A stretch of DNA of 13,491 nt from Isohypsibius dastychi (GCA_034696485.1 JAQIWT010000955.1:1-13491); one strand, 5' to 3'; counted from the stretch's first letter, positions 1 to 9,166 are shown. A program made the numbers and translations. Notes: generated by a model not told the origin, from the letters alone.

Positions 1-334
1 AATTCAAGCAGGGTTGAATTTCAATGACAGCGAGTTGAAATTCAATCGCTCCGAGTTGAAATTCAATCATTCCGAGTAGAGTTCTGATCGCAGCATTTGA
101 CATTTGAGCAGGATTGAATTTCAATCACAGCGAGTCGAAATTCAATCGCTTCGAGTTGAAATTCAATCATTTCGAATTGAATTCCAATCGCAGCACACTT
201 GAAATTCAAGCTTGGTTGAATTTCAATCACAGCGAGTTGAAATTCAATCGCTCCGAGTTGAAATTCAATCATTCCGAGTTGAATTTCAATCGCTCCGAGT
301 TGAAATTCAATCATTCCGAGTTGAATTTCAATCA
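1..334. repeat. 21-bp palindromic-core minisatellite with ~101-bp higher-order period
   Basis: Tandem units of 21 bp carry a TTGAAATTCAA or TTGAATTTCAA core, followed by TC plus ATT or GCT and CCGAG. The two core variants are reverse complements of each other, so every unit holds an 11-bp near-palindrome. The variant TTGAATTTCAA plus TCACAGCGAG returns near 14, 114 and 216, giving a higher-order period of about 100-102 bp. Because 21 is a multiple of three and stops are rare in the unit, both strands stay open for long stretches as 7-residue repeats. I read that as a by-product of period and composition, not as evidence of a protein. The array begins before the window. Confidence 0.9.
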
Positions 335-712
335 CCACCGAACCCCCCCCCCCCTTGAGGCTCCTTGTTACGATGGTTTTCAAAGGGCACCCAACAAGCT
401 TGACTTGAATGCCCCTACGGTGGGAATGGAAAAAATTTTACTTCTTTGTTGCCCTTTCGGTTTTTTGTTGAAATACCATTCGATTATGCCAAGAACTTAT
501 GCCGCAACCTATTTTCCGCAAATGTGTGCCTTTGCTTTATACGGTACCGTATGAAAACAACACACTTGACAAACATCAGCTGTTCTGATGGGACTACTCC
601 AACCCCTCAAATCCATAATGAATAGAATTCGTATTCGTTGTTCTCAGTCACTAATTGTGGCTGCGTAAAATGGAACCATCTGACCCTCGCTTTTGTGAGT
701 GTTCACTCGGAT
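335..712. other. Non-coding stretch downstream of the opsin-like gene
   Basis: A run of 12 C lies at 343-354, right at the edge of the minisatellite. The rest is unique sequence in which I see no convincing exon, RNA gene or repeat. The part next to 712 is the expected 3' UTR of the opsin-like gene. No canonical AATAAA is present on the minus strand here, so the poly(A) site is not located. Confidence 0.5.
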
Positions 713-3241
713 TCATGATTTACTAAAGGTCGGATTGAGGAATGGTTCGCTCATAGTGTGTCGCATAGTCTCCGTTTGATTGCGATGTCGGCCTCGTCGT
801 CGTGTTAAACGGCCAAGTCGACCTCGAAGGAAGAAGGGCGGCCATATAACCGTGCGAAAGTTCTCGTTCATGAGAGCGTAGATGATCGGATTGTAGACTA
901 CGTTGGATCGTGAGAATAACAGAGGAATAGTTGTGGCTAAGGGGGTCAGTAATGTCTGGTCACCGAAGACTCTAATCATAGAGATGATGGCATATGGTGA
1001 CCATGTGATGAAGAAACACAGCAGTATAGTAATGCATGTTGCTGTAGCTCGAACATGGAAAACCCATGCAGAAGTCTCCGATGGAATCGTTTCTTCACCT
1101 GTGATGAAAAAAAATCATGAACAATTCAACGATCGAGTTCAGCATGTGGATGGTCTAGAGAGGGTTCATAAATATTCAGAAATCAAGTTCACGACCAAGT
1201 TCAAGCAGTCGGTTCACAACAGAACAGGGGAGAACTACTCCTAGGAATGAGTTTTATCTCCACAACATTGCCACTCCGTTTTCTTTCGACATGTTAACCT
1301 TACAGATATCCTGTTGACTTTTGACTCACTAGCTGATAAGCTGGAAGGAGTTCGTGAGCGTGATCTGCTGACGACATTGCTCCTCTGCATCATATTTCGA
1401 TGACGAATCAGATGCGCGATGATGAGGACATACGAAGTGACAGTTATAAGTAAGGGCAAGACGTACCCGCAGAATACAAAGACGGTATATGACATGTGAA
1501 CAGTGGCTTGGGTGAAAAAGTCAACAGTGCAGCTGATCTGCATACTCTCCAGTATATAGTGTGACCAGCCGAAGAAGGGTGGCGTGGCGATCGTCAGAGC
1601 GAACACCCAGATGACAGTCAGCATTATCCAAGAGCGACGATATGTCAGACGCCAGCCGGACACTCGGACAACACTGCAGTATCGGTCGACAGCTATGGCG
1701 GCCATAGTTGCGATGCTCAGCATCCCAAAGATGGCGGCTGTCACGCCGTAGTAAATGCAGCCTGTTTGAGTGATTTTTGTGGTGGTTAATGGAGATCTGT
1801 CGAGTCACGGGGTGGCACTCACCGAATTCGCCGTACAACCATTTGTTGGAGAAGGCACTGGTGATGGATAATGGGAAGACGCTGATGGTTAGGCCCAGGT
1901 CAGAGATGGCGAGATTGACAACTAGGAGGTTTGATGGTGACCGAAGTTGTGCGCAACTGTAAATGAAAAACGTTGATACTTCACAGAAGAAGACCGCATA
2001 ACTCAGATTCTCCAGGTCTCTCGAAATTTCGTTTTTGTGAGAGTTCATCTAATGTTTATACCGAACTCAATTAAATGCTTAACCTTCATTGCTTTCAGAC
2101 TCCAGGATCTTTTATGCTTATTTGAATCGCTGAATCACTTTATCATGCATTTCAAAAGGTATTGCGGTTTCACAATGAAGTGGGTGGTCGTATGACGTCG
2201 ATTTGAGAGCCGAGCGTGCGTACCAATGAAATCTGGTTTCTTTCCGCACAATGTTGTTTCCGAACACGGTTACGGACGCAGATAAGCTAGCAAGATAGCT
2301 AATTTTCATTGGTGTCTGTATCGATCAATAGCATGAGCTTGTTACGTTTCACCACTGCTCCTCAAACCACGGTACCTTTTGAAAAGGACAGTCTGAAGAG
2401 ATGACGGCTCCCTGTGTACTTCTTTTGTAATATCTAGCTTGGAGATATTCTCTTGTGGTCAGTTTTCGTTAAACGTATTGGCTTGCTCGGGCCAGAATAT
2501 TGCTTATTCTAATTATGGGTGTTCTGGAAAGTCTTAATGCGCAGATGTGCTTACCAGGTAAATGCTAGGAAAAGGACGAGATTCCCGATCGTGCCAACCA
2601 CCGCTATAAATGCCATATACGCTCCTGCAGTCAACGTGGTCTGTAATGAATAGTAGTAAGTATTTAAAGCACATGCGACACATCCACTAATCACGGGAAC
2701 CCATAGTAGGTCACCGGTGTCATCATTCAGAAATGCGTAATCGAACAAAACAAAAACCATACGAGAATCAAATCACAAAATGACACGAAAAAATCTCCCT
2801 ACCAATGAGCAAAACATCAACAATATTATTGCATCGAGAACAGTGTTCAATTTGCTGCATATTAGAGAACAAATTTCCACTAGAACACAAAAACCCCACC
2901 AGACGTTTCTGATCAACAAAAAAGGTTAGCTTGAATGCCGGATATTTTATTGTCAGTTCTCCAGAGTTTAGGAACAAGCAGGGCACCGGTTTTGCAAACC
3001 CCGGAAACGTTTTTGGATTGGAAAATGGGAAAGGCATCTGTGCGATTGGCGCCATTTGCAATTAAGAGATTAATAATGCCGAAAACACAAAAGCACGTTT
3101 CGAATACAATTTTTCATCCCATTGTCAAATGGCAAGATAATATCGACTTACCCAGCGAGCGAGAGGCAGTTCGGCACTCTCGAAATAACGGAGCCAGTGC
3201 TCATGGGTCGTCAAATTCGGTTCCCTCGATAATCCCGCCAT
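713..3241 (-). CDS. Opsin-like class A GPCR lacking the retinal lysine (5 exons, 375 aa)
   Basis: Exons on the minus strand are 3241-3152, 2640-2555, 1956-1823, 1761-1330 and 1098-713; they join in frame to 375 codons plus TGA at 715-713. Introns are 511, 598, 61 and 231 nt, with GT-AG ends (GTAAGT, GTAAGC, GTGAGT, GTGAGT). The N-terminus has an NLT glycosylation site at residue 9. Seven membrane segments follow, with GN at 49-50, LAISD ending in Asp78, Cys105 paired with Cys181, DRY at 129-131, WSPY at 280-283 and NPIIY at 317-321. Opsin family signs are GWSHY in loop 2, Glu175 (bovine Glu181), Tyr108 (bovine Glu113) and VVYNPIIYAL. The retinal-attachment lysine (bovine Lys296) is Arg311, codon CGA. 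The third cytoplasmic loop is Ser/Arg-rich and the tail is Arg-rich. Coupling to a G protein at the membrane is expected from the family; light sensing by Schiff base is not. Exon 1 is the least certain part: it was chosen for phase, donor and the TATA box upstream. An in-frame extension of exon 2 to an ATG at 2760 is the alternative. Confidence 0.85.
1957..2554 (-). other. Intron 3-proximal large intron of the opsin-like gene (598 nt)
   Basis: This is the intron between the exons carrying membrane segments 1 and 2, bounded by GTAAGC and TTTACAG. It splits a Cys codon (TG|T) in the loop after segment 1. I see no nested gene, tandem repeat or structured RNA inside it. Confidence 0.7.
2641..3151 (-). 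other. First intron of the opsin-like gene (511 nt)
   Basis: Bounded by GTAAGT after exon 1 and CATTACAG before exon 2, phase 0. Open frames on both strands within it lack any recognisable domain or coding character. If exon 2 instead starts at the upstream ATG at 2760, the 3' part of this intron would be coding or leader sequence. Confidence 0.55.
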
Positions 3242-3306
3242 TTTTCAAGTCTGCGTAGAATCCGATTTATGACAGGTTTCGAATATTCTCGATTCACGGC
3301 TCGGTC

Positions 3307-3314
3307 TATTTATA
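3307..3314 (-). promoter_or_regulatory. TATA box of the opsin-like gene
   Basis: The minus strand reads GGTATAAATAGACC, a close match to the TATA consensus, 66 bp upstream of the proposed start ATG at 3241. A start site about 30 bp downstream would leave a leader of roughly 40 nt. The position directly before a good ATG-exon-donor unit supports both the promoter and the exon 1 call. Confidence 0.6.
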
Positions 3315-3756
3315 CCGGCGGGATTGAGAGTTTACATGACAGATGTTAAGCACACGGTCATTTCCGCGTTCCTTCTAAAACAGCGCACCATTCTTGAAAG
3401 CACGTGAAAATACATGAAGGAGAGCAGAGCCAGTTGTGAGCGAAGCAGATTCATGTTTCAGGGAATATTCCGTCAAAAGAGTTCCGTTAAGCGTATTTGG
3501 CGATTATCCTCCACTCATTACAGGATGCAATTGGAGAACTATTTTTTCCGGTTGCAAAAAAGGTCACGCGGAATCGAAACAAATTACAGCACAACCTTCG
3601 GCCAGTTTTCATCACAGCAGTTTCTTTTCCGCAGATTAATAAAGGTCATATGGCCATTAACAGAGATTAAAACTATTGTTATCACATTGTATAAAAAACG
3701 GGGAAGATTCGTCATCAAAGACCAGGATTTATGGAGATCAATTCTTAAAAGAGAGG
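3315..3756. other. Intergenic spacer between GluN1-like and opsin-like genes
   Basis: This 442-bp stretch must hold the 3' UTR of the receptor gene ending at 3757 and the upstream promoter region of the opsin-like gene. The plus strand has long open frames here but no recognisable protein, and no canonical AATAAA is seen on the minus strand; CATAAA near 3730 is the nearest variant. No tandem repeat or RNA gene is visible. Confidence 0.5.
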
Positions 3757-6700
3757 TCAAAGGAGCTTTTCCAGAACGGCGATGGGTTCTGGTTGGTTGA
3801 TTTCAACATCGAGAATTTCAACGGATGGATTTTGGAACCGGCCGAGTTTCATGAGCCGTTGACGACTTTTCACGCGTCTCTGTAAAAAAAATTAATGAAT
3901 GCACTTTTTGCCAACTGGAAAGCACTTGGTGACTTTTACTTCGACCGTTCTTCTCCATCTGTCCCATGCCATTCGCTGTAACCGTAATTTCCGTTGTTTT
4001 TTAACCTGATGGCGTTTGTAGGAGATTTCGATGATGATAAGGATGACCCCACCAGCTATACCCATTCCGACCAGGATGAAAACACCTGCAAACCGAACAA
4101 TCAAATCATGTCTTTTTGTGAGGTTCCTAGGAATCAGAAGTCACGAAAAATCAGGGAACGACAACGGTTTGAATATGATCGATTTTCAGGAGTATATTTA
4201 GCGGGTGTGTAAGCCAGAACTATTCTCGGGTGTGCAAGATGAGACGTTAGATAAAGCGTATTTTTTCTCGCTTTTCTTAGCCGTTGCACGTATAATTCGT
4301 CATCTAGAAACATTTTAAAAAGCTCGCTCTGTTAATCTTTTGAGTGTTTCCATCTCCAAAATGTCTCACCAGCCATGTTGTTCAGTCCGAGTGTCGCAGG
4401 TGCGCTCTCATCTGCCACGCACTTCGTCTCGTTTCTCATGTAAATATACGTGTTATCCAGACTTTCCATGAAACCATCTGCAGCGAATAAACATCATTTT
4501 TGAGTAACTGGAAGAATGATCCCAGTCCATACTTTCATGAAGTCCTAGAATAGCCAGGGTGACCTTTGATGTCCATGGACTGTCCTTCCGTAGAGCGACG
4601 CCATACCCTGATCGTCCAAATAATTCCCCAGCTGTGATCAGCTCACACTCTTTATCTTTGGCTGCTTCGTATTCCAGCCGAGCCGAATCCCAGATGAACG
4701 CTTGCAGTTCCCTGTATTAAAACCTGAATACTCATCTTCGCCAAAGTATACGATGTGAATTATGTAAATACCCGGATTTGACAGCTGCAACTGCTTGGTC
4801 AGAGCTGTCATAATTCCTCTTCTCCATCAAGCGGTACATCGTCGCTAACTCGATTTGACGACGAAAGTAAAGGTCAACTGCACTTCCCCTCACCGTAGCA
4901 AATGTAAAATTCTCCGAGGGGTTTCGTAGCTAGAATTCAAAAGTTCTATGATTCATAATCACCGAAGGTCATCTGAAAGATAGAAACATACCCTGGCATC
5001 GTTCACTCCACTTAGACTGGTCTGTGGGCGGTCGAGTACCAAAAATGCCGCCAAGTTAGCTGAGGAATAAAACCATCTCTCCACACAAGCTTCCCTTCAC
5101 AAAACGGCTACCACACTCTTACCGGTATACCTGAAAAGGATCTATTTGTAATCAAATATGCCGAAACTTCAAAAGTGAGCACTTACGAGGCAACCATAAT
5201 CATGGCGAACCCAGCCCATACCATCCCAAGTACTCTCCCTCCGAAACTGCGTGGTGTTCCTGAATATACCGACAATCCACTTTGAATGGTCTGAGATATG
5301 ATGAGACTTCGAGAACTGACCTTCGCCTATGCCACTGTTGAGCAGCACACCCCAAGCGAACCACATTGCACTACTCAGGTTTAATGCATCATCTTCAGGA
5401 TCATCTCGTTCAGCCAGTTTGTATCTTGAAGAATTCTTCTTTCAAAGCGGGGAATTTCAAGAATACGGAATGGATGGATATTTTACCTGGAAAACGGACT
5501 GAATCTGTCAAGAAGATACAAGCACAGTGCGACGACATGCAGTGAGACCATGACCAGAACCCATAGCTCATCGGTGAATGGCTGGAAGAACGAGTTGAGC
5601 GTTGATGTTTTTGGTGGCTATTTCCAAAATAATATGATTTTAAAATAATTCTAATGGTGCGAGAGTTGCTCTCACCTTTTTCTCCAAAATGGTTATGCCG
5701 AGATATTTGAATGGCTTAGAGAAATCCACATTTTTAGCATGCTCCGGTGTGATTGTCAACGCGGCAACAGCCATGTCCCCATCACCTTGGACCAGTTCCC
5801 CGATGATCCCACTCCACATTTTGCTGCTTGAATTGTGCTTATTCTGTTTGCAAAAAAATCAACCAAAATTCAAAATCGGAATGGTTGAAATCGGGATAAT
5901 CAGTGTGACCTTTTCAAGAGTGAAGTGGGTCATATGTGTTGAGAGGTGTAGGTCGAAGGTGAAGTTAAGGATTCTAGAGAGCTCCTTTAATAGTTCTATG
6001 CTATAGCCATGACAGCAGTGCACTGTGACATCAGAGAATGAGTCGGTCACGTCTAGAACGGCAGATTAACATTTGTTTTAATTAGTATTAGAAGATTAAC
6101 AAACCGATTGCTCTAGTCTGGTTGGAATGCTTTTCGTAACATAAGACTCCTTGAAAGACATCATGACAAGACATCCCCGAAGTGTTGCCTGCTTCAACTT
6201 TAGTGAACGGAGCTTCGTTCAATGTGAAGACCTAGAAAGGTCACGGCTCGCTCAGTGTACGATTTTTCAACATTCAAGAAGTGACCTTTAGATGTGTTGC
6301 GACGAGGTAGCCTTTGGGAACATCACGCATCCCACCAGGCCAGATAATTTTCCTCTTGTCCAACGTGAATTCTAATTGGTCCTTGTTCTTGATTTTGCAT
6401 TCGGCAACAGGCACTTTATGACCTCCCATCTGAACATTGACAATTTCGTATTCGGATGAACGACGGTCACCAGATTCATCAAACGAAACTTCGCCAGTTC
6501 GCCCGTTCTTCAGCACTTCTTTGATTATGGTCCTGTTGGAGCAATGTTTTCATAAACCACCGAGGAAACGGTTAATGACTGTTACTGGTAAAAGAGAGGT
6601 CCGTCGCTCCAGGAAGCACTTGAATCCAGGCAAGTGTTTGGAGGGAGAGATATTTCATTTCCGGAAAATGCCGATGTAACAGCCTGGTTCAGTATGGCCA

Positions 6701-9122
6701 GCATATCACGAATGTAGTCTTTGATATTTGCTTGATGAGCAAGGCGGGTTGCCAGGACCCCTGGGGAACCAAAAATCACTTAATCGAATTCCTCGAATTT
6801 CAGATGAAAAATCAAGCCACTGGCCGCATTACGAATGATCACAGAATCAATACAATTTTCTTGATAACACCATGTTTTTGTAGCCACAAATGAACTCAAG
6901 GCCTGAACTTTGACATAGTTCCTGCGTTTCGGTTCAAAAACTGACTACCAGGACTCCAAGTAATGGGTCCGTTCATTTCCTCACTTATGTACAGTACTTA
7001 GCCCGATAGAGGTATCTTTCAATTGTCTCTTATTTGGCTGACTGCGTATTAAATCCGAGTGACTTACCCAGAGGGCAGTTTTCAGCTCCCAATGACTGCT
7101 CATTGATAATCCAAACATGGCCGACATTGAAGAGACCTGCTCTTAGTCCAGCCTGGAAGATAACTTCGGCATCACGTGAGTCGGCGTATAAAAGGAAGAC
7201 TCTGCTCTGGATATTCTCAACAAGTCTTTGAAGATCAATGGTCCAGTTCGCAATCGAGGAGTCGTATTCTATGCTTTTCTCAATCTGCATTAAAAACAGC
7301 GTCTCACACAATGTGGAAAAGTGTGAGCTGAAGGGAAGACGTACTGTGATATCATGTTGCTCAACTTGATTCTGAAATCTCCCGAGGAGCATCCTCCCAT
7401 TTTGATTAGCGCTGGTGATGAGGACGACATTCTTCCATTCCATTCTCAAGAGTAATTGGATCCAGATATCCGCTTGATGAAAGTATGGAGCAATTGCTCG
7501 GATGAAGCTCCGATGAATGTTCTGCATTGGAAGAACAAAAACAAACATGGTCAGTGAACCATTCAAGCTTCTCAAAACAGTTGCCCGAAATGATGGATTC
7601 AAACAATTGACAGTTTCAAAGAAGAACGTTGTTTCTTTGACTGGTATGGTCCAGTAGATGGAACCAAGGTTAATGGCAGGTCACAGAAATATCACAAAGC
7701 TGAGCTAAAATGTCAAAAGTGTCAAAAATTACAAGATCAATTAGCGTTATGTCAAGTGTTATTTTTAGTGCTAATAAGGTTACTATCATTAGGATCAAGT
7801 TCACGCACATTACGCAATCACTTTTCATCACATCATGTTCCCGGTTGTCTGTCTGAAAAGCCGCAAAAGCTCTCAAGTTTCATGTCGCGATGGTCTACTG
7901 GTTGTTAAAGAATTGTTTAAAGGTTGAGGAAGTTAGAAATTGAGTAGCTCATCTACGGTATAGATGCGTGTTTTCTTACTTGGTCAAACCTTGTATGAGA
8001 CATTTCCCCTTTTGAAATTACAGTGCATTTCAAACGCCTTTCAAAAAGTGATCGACCTTTTCACAAAACAAACCGCTGCAACAGATTATGTATTAGCATT
8101 TCTAGGTCGTACTTCATCGATCGAATACATGATTTCGATGCCCTTAACAAACAGTCGATCTATGTATCTTGCGGATTATAAAAAGACACCCGCTCACAGA
8201 CAAAATTATTCATCGTAAACAAGTTGATTCGCTCAGAAAAGTATGATCTTCGGATTAAAAAGGATAAGCACGAGCCACGAGAAACCACACGCCTCTCACG
8301 TGAACTGTGAAGACCGCGCCATTTGGGGGAATTACACTAAGTGGTAAGCTCCGTAGTTTCTTTTCGAAAGGACAGTTAAAACCGGCAGAGAAAGCAGCCA
8401 CATTGTGCCAACAACAAGGCAACCCAAGCAACCGTGATTTAAGTTGGCTGCTTTTCAGCGTGGACCCCCCCCCCCCCCCCTATCCTTTCTGGTTCGCTTC
8501 TCTCTCCGCTGGTCGAATGACCTTCTAGATGATGAAGTTGGGGAGATGATGAAGTTCTATGGCACAACAGATAACTTCGCACTAAAAGTTCATTTAGGCA
8601 AATGCTAAATGAGCCGTACATTCGTTCCGCTCCAGAAAACCCGGTGATATCTGACACCCCAAAATGGAGACCTTATACGACGTATTTTGACCCACTTAGT
8701 TCTCGGAATATGCTCAAACAATGATTCACCTTGTCGGAAAATGTACTCTGTCGCGAAGTCAGTCCAATGATGGGAACGCGATAGAAGCCCATCGTATAAG
8801 ATGCCGCCGCCGAAGAGAGTTGATATTCCAATTGCGGATGATTAATGATGAGAGCGTGGATGGGAATGCTTATGAGTTGATCACAGATGTCGATTGCTGT
8901 TCGAATGGGATTATTATGAATGATGAGGGCCGATGCGGAGATGTTTGTGCGCAATTGAGCGTTGACCTCTTGGACGGATTGCATGAAGATGAGACGATGT
9001 TGCTCGGATTCCACCAGGGCTCCGATATTAATTGCCGATGAGAGATTCAAGGCTGACGTAATCCATAAAATAATCAGTGGGATCTTAACGGGATGAAGAT
9101 GATGCAACATCATGAGTCCCAT
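3757..9122 (-). CDS. NMDA-type ionotropic glutamate receptor subunit 1 (GluN1/NMR-1 type), 18 exons, 914 aa
   Basis: Minus-strand exons: 9122-8730, 7521-7345, 7284-7068, 6760-6586, 6532-6286, 6231-6105, 6052-5910, 5843-5676, 5617-5487, 5424-5321, 5259-5187, 5130-5123, 5059-4992, 4929-4772, 4711-4533, 4477-4370, 4085-3940 and 3879-3757. They total 2745 nt with all phases matching. The product is a ligand-gated cation channel subunit of the plasma membrane. Signal peptide is about residues 1-30, the amino-terminal domain runs to ~385 (ends KIIWPGG), then ligand-binding lobe S1. M1 is near 568-587, the pore loop has [10 protein letters not shown] with Asn622 at the Ca2+/Mg2+ filter position, M3 has SYTANLAAF at 652-660, then lobe S2, and M4 is 827-848. 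Cysteines of the family disulfides are present. Family glycine contacts are altered: His528 for Arg523, Ala521 for Pro516, Ala694 for Ser688, Tyr462 for Phe484 (rat/human numbering); Thr523, Trp737 and Asp738 are kept. Fourteen of 17 introns are 52-66 nt; the others are 1208, 307 and 284 nt. The cytoplasmic tail is short, about 66 residues, basic, ending VLEKLL. Length is near the usual 880-1000. Start is the first in-frame ATG after a stop. Confidence 0.93.
5123..5130 (-). other. 8-nt microexon inside the SYTANLAAF gate motif
   Basis: The minus strand reads TTTTCAG, then GTATACCG, then GTAAGAG. The upstream exon ends TC with donor GTAAGT and the downstream exon begins CTAACTTGG after CCTCAG. 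Joined, they give TCG TAT ACC GCT AAC TTG, which is Ser-Tyr-Thr-Ala-Asn-Leu, exactly the conserved M3 gate. The flanking introns are 56 nt (5186-5131) and 63 nt (5122-5060). Skipping the microexon joins TC to CTAAC, giving TCC TAA, an immediate stop. No other splice choice I tried restores this motif. Confidence 0.9.
7285..7344 (-). other. 60-nt stop-free in-frame intron of the GluN1-like gene
   Basis: Donor GTACGT and acceptor TTTAATGCAG bound 60 nt that start at a codon boundary and contain no in-frame stop, so retention would add 20 residues in the amino-terminal domain. Homologous receptors have no matching insert at this place, which is why I call it an intron. Confidence 0.75.
8391..8454. 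repeat. Inverted repeat, 10-bp perfect arms, 44-nt loop
   Basis: Arm AAAGCAGCCA at 8391-8400 is the exact reverse complement of TGGCTGCTTT at 8445-8454. It lies in the first intron of the GluN1-like gene, just before the C run. It could be a hairpin in the transcript or chance. Confidence 0.5.
8465..8480. repeat. Homopolymer run of 16 C
   Basis: Sixteen consecutive C on the plus strand, hence a G16 tract on the coding strand of the GluN1-like gene, inside its first intron. Such tracts are unstable in length and can form G-quadruplexes. Confidence 0.9.
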
Positions 9123-9150
9123 TTTTCCGTTCACGGCATTGTTGATCAAG

Positions 9151-9166
9151 TCAACGGTAATTCATC
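9151..9166 (-). promoter_or_regulatory. Leader acceptor site and 4-codon upstream ORF of the GluN1-like gene
   Basis: The minus strand reads TGTTGTTGCAG followed at once by ATGAATTACCGTTGA (9165-9151), an ATG-initiated 4-codon ORF ending 28 bp before the main ATG at 9122. The acceptor suggests the mRNA leader is spliced here, either from an upstream non-coding exon or by a trans-spliced leader. Both the splice and the uORF effect are inference. Confidence 0.4.

Larger units (their letters stand above)
7522..8729 (-). other. Large first coding intron of the GluN1-like gene (1208 nt)
   Basis: Bounded by GTGAAT after the exon ending in FSDK and by CCAATGCAG before NIHRSF, phase 0. Inside it are a 16-base C run on the plus strand (8465-8480, a G run in the transcript), a perfect 10-bp inverted repeat (8391-8400 with 8445-8454) and a plus-strand TATA-like element at 8177-8185. 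Long first introns often hold regulatory elements; nothing here proves that. Confidence 0.75.

Noticed and set aside
1-334. CRISPR-like array
   Set aside because: Units are contiguous with no unique spacers, and the window is clearly animal DNA with spliced genes.
63-554. Long open frames on both strands over the left repeat
   Set aside because: They are repeat-driven: a 21-bp unit without stops leaves both strands open with 7-residue repeats, and the non-repeat part shows no domain.
1957-2048. Extension of the segment-2 exon leftward to an ATG at 2048
   Set aside because: The frame is open, but TTTACAG at 1957 with the exact phase match to the segment-1 exon gives the full GPCR core, and the extension lacks segment 1.
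2935-3258. 107-codon plus-strand frame with ATG
   Set aside because: It lies antisense to the first exon and intron of the opsin-like gene, shows no domain and has no promoter or splice support.
3414-3885. Overlapping plus-strand frames up to 128 codons
   Set aside because: They overlap the last exon and 3' region of the GluN1-like gene in antisense, compete with each other in different frames and resemble nothing known.
8721-9041. 106-codon plus-strand frame
   Set aside because: Exact antisense shadow of the first coding exon of the GluN1-like gene, whose minus-strand reading has clear homology.
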